A stretch of 54,173 nucleotides of DNA, taken from contig CALUMT010000038.1 of NCBI GenBank assembly GCA_944321845.1, positions 1-54,173 of the forward strand, written 5' to 3'. Of this stretch, positions 24,325-32,781 are shown piece after piece. Numbering within the stretch: position 1 is the stretch's first letter; each line of letters starts with the position of its first letter. The translations under genes were made by a program, and so were the position numbers. Under the pieces are notes generated by a model. That model did not search any database. It was not told the DNA's origin and was given only the letters and a program-made list of their open reading frames with translations. This DNA is from an uncultured Butyricimonas sp. (GTDB taxonomy: Bacteria; Bacteroidota; Bacteroidia; Bacteroidales; Marinifilaceae).

Positions 24325-27300
24325 TTATTTCAACACCCCCGGTTTTCCCTGATGAATCCGTGGCGGGAAATGGCTGCTCCCGGCACTCCGCAAGGGAACA
24401 CGGTCCCTCGTCATCGCGGCACGCCCTAACTCAGCGTTATCCCGCTTATCATTCCGCACAAATTCCTCGAAAGAGTAGGTTTCTCCAGCGTATTCCATAA
24501 TCCTCTTCACGATAGCCTCCCGGCTGATGGCACTATAATACGGAATATCATTGTTCATGCAACTATTCGCCTCCGAGCGGAAGACTCCCCGGTTGTGCAT
24601 AAAACCGCCCTCGTATATATCCACCACGTCACTATAACGGTCGTCAAAAATCAGGTGAGACCAAGGCACCTCATTCATTTTACCCGACAAGGAAAGATTT
24701 TGATACCACCCCAACGATTGAGCATAAAGAAGAGCATCCACATGCGGACAACAAGTACAACCACAGAAATCTATAAACTCGTTGTGATAGATATACTCAT
24801 CCCCCAATTTACCAAACCCATGCCCTCCGGCTTCATGTTGAATTACACCTCTGGAATCCAGCGGATAACCATAATCACTTAACGGACAGAAAGCAATAGC
24901 GGAACCGTCATCCCACATTTGGCAAATTCCTCCGTAATCCGTGGAATTTGGTGTCATCACGATCAAGGTCTGGTTCAAATTACTCTCGTCCACCGTCGGC
25001 ATCAGCAAGGCATACTCGAAAATGGCATCATAATCTCCCCGCAAACCGACACCGCCGGTATAGGTAGTTTCAAACTTCACGTAACGGATGGTGTTTACCG
25101 TCCCAATTCCGCTTTCCGGTGAAACGGCAATAGCCGTATACACGTTAAAATAATCCCGGTACGTACGGTAAGGTTCAATATCAAAGAACCGTTCCATCTG
25201 TTCCCGCATATCCTTCATATACTTGCCCATCGAGATATCCTCCGCGTTGTAACCGTCACCCAGGAATACGAGATTAATTCCCTTACCCCGGGAATGCGTC
25301 TGCAACGTAATTACCTCATCCTCGGCATATTCATAATCAAACTGTGTCACGCTACATTTCGTCGTGTAATCCTTGTCCTTCAATTTAAAAACGATCTCCC
25401 CATCACGCATTTGCCCGTCTTTCGGTTTTTGAGCGAAAGTCAAGGTCAGTTCCGTTTTCTTAAAACCGGATTCCTGAGACAGGGATACCCATTCCGGCTT
25501 ACTGATAACTTCCCAATCCCCCTCCGCATTCAAAACCAACCTCCGGGTACAACTCGTGTTAATCGCCGTGGCCAATGACGGCCGACAAACCAACTCCCGA
25601 TGTGCCGCAATCCGTTTAAAATCACTCCACCCTGGAGCAGCCTTATACTGATCCACGTAAGCCTCCGGCACTTCCACGGTGAAATTATCTTTGGCAACCC
25701 CATTAAAAGCTCCGACTTGCACATAGGGAGGGATAGTTCCTTCGCAAACAATAGAGGATATTCCGTAGCAATTGGAAAAAGCACCTCCTACATCACCCCA
25801 TGTCGCTTCATACCGTATTGATTCCAAATTTGCCGGGAAAATCAATCCCTCTAAACTACGACACTCGGCAAAGGCACCGGCACCAATACTTTGTACATTC
25901 TCTGGAATTCGTAAAACCCCCATCAAACGCCAGTTATAGGCAAAAGCATTATCCCCAATGGTCACCAATTTATCTGGTAATTTCAATTCTCCAGAAAAAT
26001 CACAACCAGAAAAAGCTCCTGCTCCTAGCGATGTTAAATTCATGGGTAACAACAACTCTCCTTTCAAAGGTGTTCCATTAAAAGCATTGTCTAATATACC
26101 AACAATCCCATCATGCAACGTCAATGTTCCATTTAATCCCATATTCTCAAAAGCTCCTTGCGGTATAAAAGATACTTTCTGCGGAACCGTAAGACTACCA
26201 GTTAAATTTTTACAACCAGAAAAAGCGGCATCTCCTATAAACTCAAGATTTTCTGGCAATAACAAGTTTCCATAAAAACCGGTATTTCCCAAAAATGCCT
26301 GATGTCCTATATACTTCAATTTACTCGGCAATTTCAACTCACAAGTAAATCTACAACCATTAAATGCTCCACCTATATCAACGGCACCCCCACCTCCAAT
26401 ATATTCCAAAGTACTCGGCAACGAAAGATTTCCCGTCAAAGAGCCACACCACATAAAAGCACTCGCACCGATATGAGTAACACCTTCTGGTATCATAATA
26501 CTTCCAGCCAAATTCACACAATTCCTGAACGCCCGTTCCCCAATCCTTCTTAATTTATCAGGTAAAACAACATGTAATAATGATTTTTTATTATCAAATG
26601 CCCTCTCTGGAATAATATCATCCTCATTTTCCCAACCATTGTCAGGAGCCCCTTCTCCTTGTTTTCCAAATCGCCCATCCACACATCTCACTTCCTTTAA
26701 ATTCAATGAGTTTAATTTATCCATCGAATCCCGCATAAAATAAAAATCTTCAGCATTGATTTCTCCCGTGATTTTCAGATTCTGCAATTCCCGGAAATCT
26801 TTATTAGCAGCCAGGATACATTCCTTCAGTTTTCCCGCCTGCGATTCAATAATCACATAAACCCGGGTCGTGGCACTATGCGAAGCATCATCATTCTCCC
26901 AAGCTGTCACCGATTCGCTGATAACCGTAAAATTATACTGTCCTTGTGCCGTTTTTTTATCTACCCGAATCGTGAAATTATGCATCTTCCCGGGATAATA
27001 CGTGAAGGCCTCGTCCTTTTTAAAGCTGTATACCGCACCATCCACGGTAATCTTAAACAGTACCGTACCGGATTGAACATCCTGCGGCACCACGATTGCT
27101 CGGAAATCCTCGCTTCCCTCGAAAGGAATAATCCCCGTGGTAGCAACATCCCCCGTGGCAGTAACCATTCCCGTTGACAAGTCAATCGAGGCCTCCCTCC
27201 GGGTATTCGTCACCAGTACCTGTTTCTTCAAACCGGCCCATGCTCCCGCGTCAAATCCATCTCCCTCTTCCAGCACTACCCGGATATTCGCCATCCGGTG

Positions 27301-27822
27301 ACGGAAAGCCAACCGTATCGTTTCCGTCGTCGGGGCCACGTTCTCCGCCTTTCCCCAAAGGAAATCACTGGCCTCATAACCACCCATTACCCCGTTCTCC
27401 GACACCTTCGACTGATCCTTCTGGACGGTGAAAGCATAATCCCGCACGTTATCAGGGGTTCCATAAGGATAATACCCGTACACATCTATCGGGGTTTTGT
27501 CGTCCTTCCAATAAATATCATAAGCCCCATTCCAGCGATAAGCGGCTTCATCAAAAGTAAAGCGGACATTTGTGGCCCGGTTTCCCGCGTCCAGCAACTC
27601 TCCCGGGTTCGTACCATCGTAATCCACGATATACACACCCATCACGTCCTGATCACAAAAACCACCATCATCCACCCGGGACACCATTTCCTGGTTAATC
27701 TCTCCCGAAAGTGCAATCACCTTTCCCAGACCGGCATCTGGTCCGACAAATTCCTCGTCATGGCAGGCGCATAAAAAACACGCCCCCACGAGCATTCCTG
27801 AAAATGCTTTCCAATTATTCAT
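24325..27822 (-). CDS. Fimbrillin-LRR-BACON-M64 peptidase fusion lipoprotein, copy 1
   Basis: 1165 aa. Lipobox LCAC (Cys 20). Same four-domain layout as copy 2: Mfa-like fimbrillin (35-315; GGYEASDFLWGKAENVAPT), LRR_5 repeats (about 414-690), BACON (about 737-830; GDWEVISKPEWVSLSQESG) and M64 peptidase (840-1125) with HEAGGHGFGKLGDEYIYH near residue 994, FCGCTCCPH after it, and the tail motif PPRIHQGKP. The fimbrillin, BACON and peptidase parts are nearly collinear with copy 2 while the LRR part differs more. The protein is expected at the cell surface, carrying a protease on a fimbrillin-type base. Starts 21 bases after the first fimbrillin gene. Confidence 0.86.
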   Translation of the reverse strand: MNNWKAFSGMLVGACFLCACHDEEFVGPDAGLGKVIALSGEINQEMVSRVDDGGFCDQDVMGVYIVDYDGTNPGELLDAGNRATNVRFTFDEAAYRWNGAYDIYWKDDKTPIDVYGYYPYGTPDNVRDYAFTVQKDQSKVSENGVMGGYEASDFLWGKAENVAPTTETIRLAFRHRMANIRVVLEEGDGFDAGAWAGLKKQVLVTNTRREASIDLSTGMVTATGDVATTGIIPFEGSEDFRAIVVPQDVQSGTVLFKITVDGAVYSFKKDEAFTYYPGKMHNFTIRVDKKTAQGQYNFTVISESVTAWENDDASHSATTRVYVIIESQAGKLKECILAANKDFRELQNLKITGEINAEDFYFMRDSMDKLNSLNLKEVRCVDGRFGKQGEGAPDNGWENEDDIIPERAFDNKKSLLHVVLPDKLRRIGERAFRNCVNLAGSIMIPEGVTHIGASAFMWCGSLTGNLSLPSTLEYIGGGGAVDIGGAFNGCRFTCELKLPSKLKYIGHQAFLGNTGFYGNLLLPENLEFIGDAAFSGCKNLTGSLTVPQKVSFIPQGAFENMGLNGTLTLHDGIVGILDNAFNGTPLKGELLLPMNLTSLGAGAFSGCDFSGELKLPDKLVTIGDNAFAYNWRLMGVLRIPENVQSIGAGAFAECRSLEGLIFPANLESIRYEATWGDVGGAFSNCYGISSIVCEGTIPPYVQVGAFNGVAKDNFTVEVPEAYVDQYKAAPGWSDFKRIAAHRELVCRPSLATAINTSCTRRLVLNAEGDWEVISKPEWVSLSQESGFKKTELTLTFAQKPKDGQMRDGEIVFKLKDKDYTTKCSVTQFDYEYAEDEVITLQTHSRGKGINLVFLGDGYNAEDISMGKYMKDMREQMERFFDIEPYRTYRDYFNVYTAIAVSPESGIGTVNTIRYVKFETTYTGGVGLRGDYDAIFEYALLMPTVDESNLNQTLIVMTPNSTDYGGICQMWDDGSAIAFCPLSDYGYPLDSRGVIQHEAGGHGFGKLGDEYIYHNEFIDFCGCTCCPHVDALLYAQSLGWYQNLSLSGKMNEVPWSHLIFDDRYSDVVDIYEGGFMHNRGVFRSEANSCMNNDIPYYSAISREAIVKRIMEYAGETYSFEEFVRNDKRDNAELGRAAMTRDRVPLRSAGSSHFPPRIHQGKPGVLK

Positions 27823-27843
27823 CGTTCAATATTTTAGTGTTTA

Positions 27844-28752
27844 TTATTCCGCGACACCTCCATGATCTACACCATCATCTTCCCAATCCCCTATATCCAC
27901 GTTCACCCCCTCGCTTGTTTTCTTCACCTTAACCGTGCTGGTATAACGCTTACCAGAAACAAAAGTCATACTCTGAATCAAGAAATAACTTTTCCCGTTG
28001 ACAACGACCTCGATCAACTGACATTCATCCACCGTCTGCGGGATAACCAATCCCTTGTAGAATTCCTCATTTTTCCCTAACACGACACTCTTACGCCCAC
28101 CCCGGGCTGTCAATTTCCCCGTGGCCAGATTTACCTCCGCCTCCATCTGCACGTGATTCACTTTTACCTGTACCTCGGCCGCAGCCAACTCTTCCGTCGT
28201 AAAACCGGGACCGGGCTCCACCTTCACCTGCAAGCAACTCAACATATGGTTCACCGTAATATTCACAGCCTCCTCCGTCGGGGCAACCCCGGATTTCTTT
28301 CCCCACAAGAAATCACAAGCCTTATAAGCCTCCTCCGTCGACTGATCCTCCTGTACGCTCACCACGTGAGCAGTTACCACGGGGGAAGTCACCCGAGGAT
28401 AATAAACATAAAAATCTGCCGGAGTCTCGTCATCTTTCCAGAACAGCGGAGTTTCCGGGGTCCATTTCCCTGCCGCGTACGAGAACTTGGCATTATCCGC
28501 ATGATTCCCGGAATTCTGCAAATCTCCGGCACTCCCGTTCGAATAATTAACCACGAAAACCCCTATCGCATCCCCGGCCTCAAAACCAACATCCGTGGCC
28601 CGCCCCAAATCATTAACACTTGCAGCAATCTTGATTTCACGTTGTCCTTCCGGTTCTACCGGGGATTCACCTTCTTCCCCTTTACCAGCACATCCGCTCA
28701 CACCCGCAACCAGCAAGCAAAGCAACCATTTTTTCACGCAACTGACATTCAT
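27844..28752 (-). CDS. Fimbrillin family lipoprotein (Mfa-like), copy 1, operon head
   Basis: 302 aa from ATG 28752 (MNVSCVKKW); ATGs at 28770 and 28797 are possible but add residues that do not fit a signal peptide. Lipobox VSGC. Fimbrillin motifs: LGRATDVGFEAGDAIGVFVV, DFYVYYPR, KACDFLWGKKSGVAPTEEAV, VNHMLSCLQVKV, EVNLATGKL, YKGLVIPQTVD, KRYTSTVKVKK. It is more distant from the other two single-domain copies, and its N-terminal DAIGVFVVNYSN and DNAKFSY parts resemble the fimbrillin domain of the fusion proteins. First gene of the leftward operon, directly below promoter P1 at 28853-28884. Confidence 0.83.
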   Translation of the reverse strand: MNVSCVKKWLLCLLVAGVSGCAGKGEEGESPVEPEGQREIKIAASVNDLGRATDVGFEAGDAIGVFVVNYSNGSAGDLQNSGNHADNAKFSYAAGKWTPETPLFWKDDETPADFYVYYPRVTSPVVTAHVVSVQEDQSTEEAYKACDFLWGKKSGVAPTEEAVNITVNHMLSCLQVKVEPGPGFTTEELAAAEVQVKVNHVQMEAEVNLATGKLTARGGRKSVVLGKNEEFYKGLVIPQTVDECQLIEVVVNGKSYFLIQSMTFVSGKRYTSTVKVKKTSEGVNVDIGDWEDDGVDHGGVAE

Positions 28753-28852
28753 AGCATCCACTTTTAGCATATTCAACGCATAAAAATAATAAAACACATA
28801 TACACTTCCCCGTCTCCTCCCGGGAAAGATTTCTTCGTTCTTTTTTTCACGG

Positions 28853-28900
28853 CAAAATTAAGGTAAGTATCACTGAATATCAAGTCCATAATGGTTCACA
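28853..28900 (-). promoter_or_regulatory. Promoter P1 with conserved box, fimbrillin operon
   Basis: Minus strand: box TGTGAACCATTATGGACTTGA-type sequence (28900-28880) whose CTTG (28884-28881) serves as -33, then 20 bases, then -7 TAATTTTG (28860-28853). Transcription is expected from about 28846, about 94 bases before ATG 28752. Same geometry as P2 and P3. Confidence 0.7.
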
Positions 28901-28933
28901 AGAAGAAATAACCCCAAAACACGGAAAACGATT

Positions 28934-29011
28934 TCAAAATAAAACGAGAAGCAAAAATTGCTTCCCGTTTTCATCCTTAGCGAACATTGCAACCAACTCT
29001 TCTTGTGCCAT
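28934..29011 (-). CDS. Possible 25-aa leader ORF
   Basis: ATG 29011 to TGA 28936-28934, beginning MAQEELVAMFAKDENG and ending in a Leu/Phe-rich stretch encoded by the terminator stem and T-run. It is the only ORF in the short transcript expected from P2. The amino-acid order looks protein-like, but the ribosome binding site is weak and the ORF runs through the terminator, so it may be chance. Confidence 0.3.
   Translation of the reverse strand: MAQEELVAMFAKDENGKQFLLLVLF
28935..28969 (-). terminator. Terminator between P2 and P1
   Basis: Minus strand: AACGGGAAGCAA (28969-28958) pairs with TTGCTTCTCGTT (28954-28943) with one G-T pair and a 3-base loop, followed by the T-rich TTATTTTG. It would end transcripts from P2 after about 100 bases, ahead of P1. 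Confidence 0.8.
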
Positions 29012-29039
29012 TAACTTACTAATGTCTGTTTTCTAATGG

Positions 29040-29090
29040 CAAAAATACAGTATGCACAAACTCAAATCAAGTTCATAATGGTTCATAACA
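29040..29090 (-). promoter_or_regulatory. Promoter P2 with conserved box
   Basis: Minus strand: box with TGAACCATTATGAACTTGA (29085-29067), CTTG at 29071-29068 as -33, 20 bases, -7 TATTTTTG (29047-29040). Transcription would start near 29033 and meet the terminator at 28969-28935. Confidence 0.7.
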
Positions 29091-29219
29091 GATTAATTTA
29101 AAGCCTCCATTACACAAACAACTTACAATCAGCAACATAAGCCAATGTCATCACCAAACCTTCCGCATTAAATCGCCATCAATTCACTGTCTCTTATAGC
29201 CTTAGTCTTCTTTGGAACG

Positions 29220-29278
29220 GTTCAGCTTCTGTTCACTTCCTGATCAGCAGCAGTTCACTATCGGCAAAAAACAGTTCA
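29220..29278. promoter_or_regulatory. Phased GTTCA half-sites between P2 and P3
   Basis: GTTCA occurs at 29220, 29231, 29253 and 29274, with a degenerate GATCA at 29242, so the spacing is 11, 11, 11 and 21 bases. The same pentamer forms the two half-sites, 10 bases apart, in each P1-P3 box. No promoter match is attached to this cluster. Confidence 0.55.
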
Positions 29279-29472
29279 ACAAGCGTTACGGAATATCTGC
29301 AAAAACGGGTAACAAATAACCAAGAGATAAGATTGGAAAGAACTTAAAACAAAAGAGCGGAAAACGGGAATACTGCCAGACAAACCAGCACACTTCCCGT
29401 AAACCGCCTAAAAAACAACAATATACACAACTAGCCTCTCGTGCAAAAAACACGATAACGCTCGTGATGGGA

Positions 29473-29520
29473 CAAAAATAAACAGAAGTCCCACACGAGT
29501 CAAGTTCATAATGGTTCACA
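29473..29520 (-). promoter_or_regulatory. Promoter P3 with conserved box
   Basis: Minus strand: box with TGAACCATTATGAACTTGA (29518-29500), CTTG at 29504-29501 as -33, 20 bases, -7 TATTTTTG (29480-29473). It starts 12 bases downstream of the end of the ArnT-like gene. A small stem (29465-29461 with 29454-29450) followed by six T residues lies right at the predicted transcript start. Confidence 0.7.
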
Positions 29521-29531
29521 GAACCAGAAAG

Positions 29532-31172
29532 TTACTTATGTTCCAAGATCGTCACGTGACGAATAAATTTAGAAGAATAACGTTTGGTATTCTTGGGACG
29601 GGGATTGTTATCATACACGTCAACCAAACGGATATTCACCTTCCCCCGCAATGCTTCCGGGATAATCTCCCCAGCAGGCCGCTCGGAAACAAGCACGAAG
29701 GGCAATTGTTGTAGAAAAGCGGTATCCCGCTCCATGTCCAAAGGCAAAATACGCCGACCCGCCTCATAAATCAATTCTATACGCGGGGCTTCCTCGGAAA
29801 GGGGATAATAGAACGGCAAGGACTGCACGGCTTCAATCTGCCGAACAGCCCGAATACTCTTGATCTCGGTATTGTTGAACATGTTCGCTACCCGATACAT
29901 CAAAAGCGTTTCCACAAGTATCAGCAGAATCACCACCCCCGTGTACACTTTCAAAACCCGGAAACGCAAACCTCCTATAAATATGGACCAGGCTGTTATC
30001 AGGAAAAGCAGAGAAACAATAATCAGGTATACCAGTCCCATCTGTCCTTTCATGTAAAAAAGGACACACATGGCGACAGGCATTCCCAAGGCAATCAAGG
30101 CCGGGATAAAGGCATTCAGGCGGAACAAGAATTTATCCGCGGACAAAAGCGACTTATCCCGAACCAAGGTATACACGTGAACGACATAATGCGCCACGAC
30201 CATGGAGGCAGGTATCAACAAGGGCAGCAGGTATCGAGTCTTCTTCTCCGGCACGCAGGAGAGAAGGACAAGAACCGCCACAGTCCACATCACGGCAAAG
30301 GAGTATTCCTTTCTCAGGGCGATTCTATTCTTGAGCCATGGCCATCCCAACAGTCCGGTCAACAGGAAAAGAGACCAAATTCCGGATTCCGCAAAAAATA
30401 AATGATAATAATACCACGGACGAACGTTATAATTTATCCAATTGGAAGATTCTTTAGCAAAAACCTGCAATATCTCCTCCTGGTGATAAATATACAAATA
30501 AACAGGCCACCAGAATCCCACGACTGCAAACAATAGCAACATAAGGCCAACGGCACCCCATTTCCCTTTAAAAGAAGGACGATACAGCCATAAAAAGCAT
30601 ATCAGGAATGGCAGCAACAAGGCATAAAAGGACACCGGACCTTTCCCCAGAAAAGAGAGACCGAGCAAAAGTCCCGCCAAAAGGAAATTCCCCCACGAGG
30701 CACCCCGCGCATGAAGACCGCGATAAAAACAAAGAATCGCCCCCATCATAAAGGCATGGCAATAAATATCCCACGTGGCAACACGTCCCGCCATGATGAC
30801 ATTGAAGGACGTCACCAGCGTAATCGCAGAAAGCAAGGCAAGCAAACGACTCTTGCTTAATTCCCAGGCAAAGAAATAAAGCATAAAAGCCATAAACGTC
30901 GCCATTATACCGGCAAAACCACGCTGCAGAGATACATTACCCGGGGAGACATATTCAATAGCTGCCGCGATCCAAGTAGGTAAAGGCGGCTTTTCCAGAC
31001 GCAATTCCCCGTTCATGGTCGGCACGAGCCAATTGTCATACTCAATCATCTCGTGAGCGGTGACAAAATTACGGGATTCCATGATATCCACGTAAACAGC
31101 CCCGTTGTTCATGAAAAAGGCAAACCAGCAAACCACGAGGATAAAAAGATAATGTATCCAGTTCTTACGCAT
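29532..31172 (-). CDS. ArnT-like (GT83/PMT-type) membrane glycosyltransferase
   Basis: 546 aa with about 12 membrane helices. Hallmarks: an acidic first-loop sequence DIMESRNFVTAHEMIEYDNWLVPTMNGELRL-type region (D and E acceptor/metal residues), LRLEKPPLPTWI, GRVATWDIYCHAFMMGAILCFYRG and LGKGPVSFYALLLPF, as in lipid A 4-amino-4-deoxy-L-arabinose transferase and related PMT enzymes that use undecaprenyl-phosphate sugars on the periplasmic side. The C-terminal soluble part is about 130 aa. Monocistronic, with a -7 element TAAATTTG at 31206-31199. Paralogue of the plus-strand gene at 38259. Confidence 0.85.
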   Translation of the reverse strand: MRKNWIHYLFILVVCWFAFFMNNGAVYVDIMESRNFVTAHEMIEYDNWLVPTMNGELRLEKPPLPTWIAAAIEYVSPGNVSLQRGFAGIMATFMAFMLYFFAWELSKSRLLALLSAITLVTSFNVIMAGRVATWDIYCHAFMMGAILCFYRGLHARGASWGNFLLAGLLLGLSFLGKGPVSFYALLLPFLICFLWLYRPSFKGKWGAVGLMLLLFAVVGFWWPVYLYIYHQEEILQVFAKESSNWINYNVRPWYYYHLFFAESGIWSLFLLTGLLGWPWLKNRIALRKEYSFAVMWTVAVLVLLSCVPEKKTRYLLPLLIPASMVVAHYVVHVYTLVRDKSLLSADKFLFRLNAFIPALIALGMPVAMCVLFYMKGQMGLVYLIIVSLLFLITAWSIFIGGLRFRVLKVYTGVVILLILVETLLMYRVANMFNNTEIKSIRAVRQIEAVQSLPFYYPLSEEAPRIELIYEAGRRILPLDMERDTAFLQQLPFVLVSERPAGEIIPEALRGKVNIRLVDVYDNNPRPKNTKRYSSKFIRHVTILEHK

Positions 31173-31198
31173 AATATTCCATATCTTAGTTCAGCGGA

Positions 31199-31206
31199 CA
31201 AATTTA
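31199..31206 (-). promoter_or_regulatory. -7 element of the ArnT-like gene
   Basis: TAAATTTG on the minus strand, 26 bases upstream of the ATG at 31172. No TTTG lies 19-20 bases further upstream. Confidence 0.45.
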
Positions 31207-31300
31207 TAGAATAATCTTCACCTCCCTCCATAATTCCCATCCCAAGAAGAAATATTTTCGACATTAGTCCCTTTTTACATTTCTACAAACACGACAATAA

Positions 31301-31319
31301 CCTCGAGATATTCCCGAGG
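31301..31319 (-). terminator. Hairpin after the metallophosphoesterase gene
   Basis: CCTCG (31301-31305) pairs with CGAGG (31315-31319) around a 9-base loop, followed on the minus strand by TTATTGT. It lies 24 bases past the stop codon at 31343. Weak T-run. Confidence 0.45.
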
Positions 31320-31342
31320 CTATCATCTATAACAGTTTCAAA

Positions 31343-32758
31343 CTACAAATTGATAGTTTTCGTAAATATTTCACCGAAACGATTTACAACCTCAATTTTT
31401 ACAGTTTTTGCGGTAGAAGAAGGCTTTGCCCGGAACAAATGATTTGTCCGATACACTTTTACTCTTCCGGAATCCAGGAAATCCTGATCTATATCCAAGA
31501 ATTGCTCCATATTTCCCTTTAATACACCATCCTCATACCATCTCACCTGAAAAGTTTCATCCCAGTCCCAAACATTAGCAACAACGAATTCGGCCTGAGA
31601 GTCAAATTTCCCGGGTTTATACACCTTAAACTGATAATTCCAATCATGTCCTGTAGCCTTAAATTTCCATTGAATATTCTTATTGTCAACGGTCACACAC
31701 ATGTAACCATTAGGAGCCCCACAGCGACTAGCATTTCCTTGCCAATGGAATCCACAAACTGGCCCCACGTTATGCTCGTAAATATTATCAGCCAAAACCT
31801 GATTCTGGTGGAAATGAGTATGACCAGAAAAAATATGTACATTGTAATCTTTAAACAAGTCCAATACCTTTTTAGAATTTCCTGTTTTGATTACATTAAA
31901 AATCGGAGCATGCACATTCAAAAAAACCGTTGAACCAGGTTTTACAAAACTTAAATCCTTCTGCAACCAGGCCAACTGAGCATCCGTAAACAAAGCTCTA
32001 TATTTCTTATCTCCGACATAATCAATATCTTTCATACAAATAATATGTACATCTCCAATATTCAACGAATAATCAGTCGGACCGAAATACGATTCATATA
32101 TTTTTTCCCCATAACCCTGTTGTAAATTACCAACACGGTCTGCCGCAGCGTAGCGTTTATCAAAATCATGATTCCCGATAACATGCATCATTGGAATTCC
32201 CCAGGAAGCCACCGCACTCACATATAAAGGATATAAATGTAAAGCATCACTCACGATATCTCCTTCCACAAAGCCATAAACTTCTCCTTCCATATCAGCC
32301 ACAAATTGTCTCACATCCGGGACTGTCTCGGTGAAGAAACGAACGAAATGGAAATCATCCTTTGGCTGGGGATCCGAAAAAACAAGATAAGAGAATTTCT
32401 TGGTAGGTTTTTCCCGTTTTTCCAATACAAAATCATAATCTCCTTCCACAACCTCCTTCTTAATAGGACGATAAAAACAAATCAGATTAGACGCATTTAC
32501 AGGAATCTCATAAGCTGCAGGTACTGAAATTGAGACATAACGACTTCGAGCATCATCTACTACCAATGTATACATCCCGTTTTTATCCGTCAATGTAAAA
32601 TTAAAACCATCATTCACAACAACCCCCTCCACCGGACGTTGCTTGGTATCCATTACTTTTCCAGACACTTTTACCTCATCTGCAATGATCTGTCCATGAA
32701 GTGACAACAAGAAGAATCCCAAGAACAAGCAAAATACTAATTCAATCTTTTTCATCAT
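31343..32758 (-). CDS. Secreted calcineurin-like metallophosphoesterase
   Basis: 471 aa. Signal peptide to about residue 27 (LLSLHGQIIA). Residues 30-110 form a CarboxypepD_reg-like beta-sandwich (VSGKVMDTKQRPVEGVVVNDG). The phosphatase domain (120-360) has SDPQPKD in place of the usual DxH, then EGDIVSD, VIGNHDFD, NVHAPIF and SGHTHFH, so metal ligands appear complete apart from the altered first motif. A C-terminal domain follows. This architecture is common in Bacteroidetes and acts on phosphate esters in the periplasm or at the surface. Last gene of the SusC operon, 23 bases after the 178-aa gene. Confidence 0.85.
   Translation of the reverse strand: MMKKIELVFCLFLGFFLLSLHGQIIADEVKVSGKVMDTKQRPVEGVVVNDGFNFTLTDKNGMYTLVVDDARSRYVSISVPAAYEIPVNASNLICFYRPIKKEVVEGDYDFVLEKREKPTKKFSYLVFSDPQPKDDFHFVRFFTETVPDVRQFVADMEGEVYGFVEGDIVSDALHLYPLYVSAVASWGIPMMHVIGNHDFDKRYAAADRVGNLQQGYGEKIYESYFGPTDYSLNIGDVHIICMKDIDYVGDKKYRALFTDAQLAWLQKDLSFVKPGSTVFLNVHAPIFNVIKTGNSKKVLDLFKDYNVHIFSGHTHFHQNQVLADNIYEHNVGPVCGFHWQGNASRCGAPNGYMCVTVDNKNIQWKFKATGHDWNYQFKVYKPGKFDSQAEFVVANVWDWDETFQVRWYEDGVLKGNMEQFLDIDQDFLDSGRVKVYRTNHLFRAKPSSTAKTVKIEVVNRFGEIFTKTINL
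31944..31950. other. Composition note: AT-rich operon
   Basis: The operon 31343-38016 as a whole is richer in A/T than trpB, hemW or dxs. This short entry marks the position only to record that the difference runs throughout the operon, without a visible sharp edge as in the right-hand SusC locus. Confidence 0.3.
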
Positions 32759-32781
32759 ATCAAATTATTAAAAATTCTATA

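Noticed and set aside
28153-28767. 204-codon plus-strand frame opposite the first fimbrillin gene
   Set aside because: Antisense shadow; translation lacks domain-like order and there is no promoter match ahead of it.
29286-29519. 77-codon minus-strand frame upstream of the fimbrillin operon
   Set aside because: Its start lies inside the P3 box, upstream of the P3 transcript start, so it could not be translated from that transcript; Cys/Phe-rich composition is not protein-like.
28880-29520. Box copies as insertion-sequence ends or attachment sites
   Set aside because: The copies are all in the same orientation at promoter positions, and no transposase or integrase is present.
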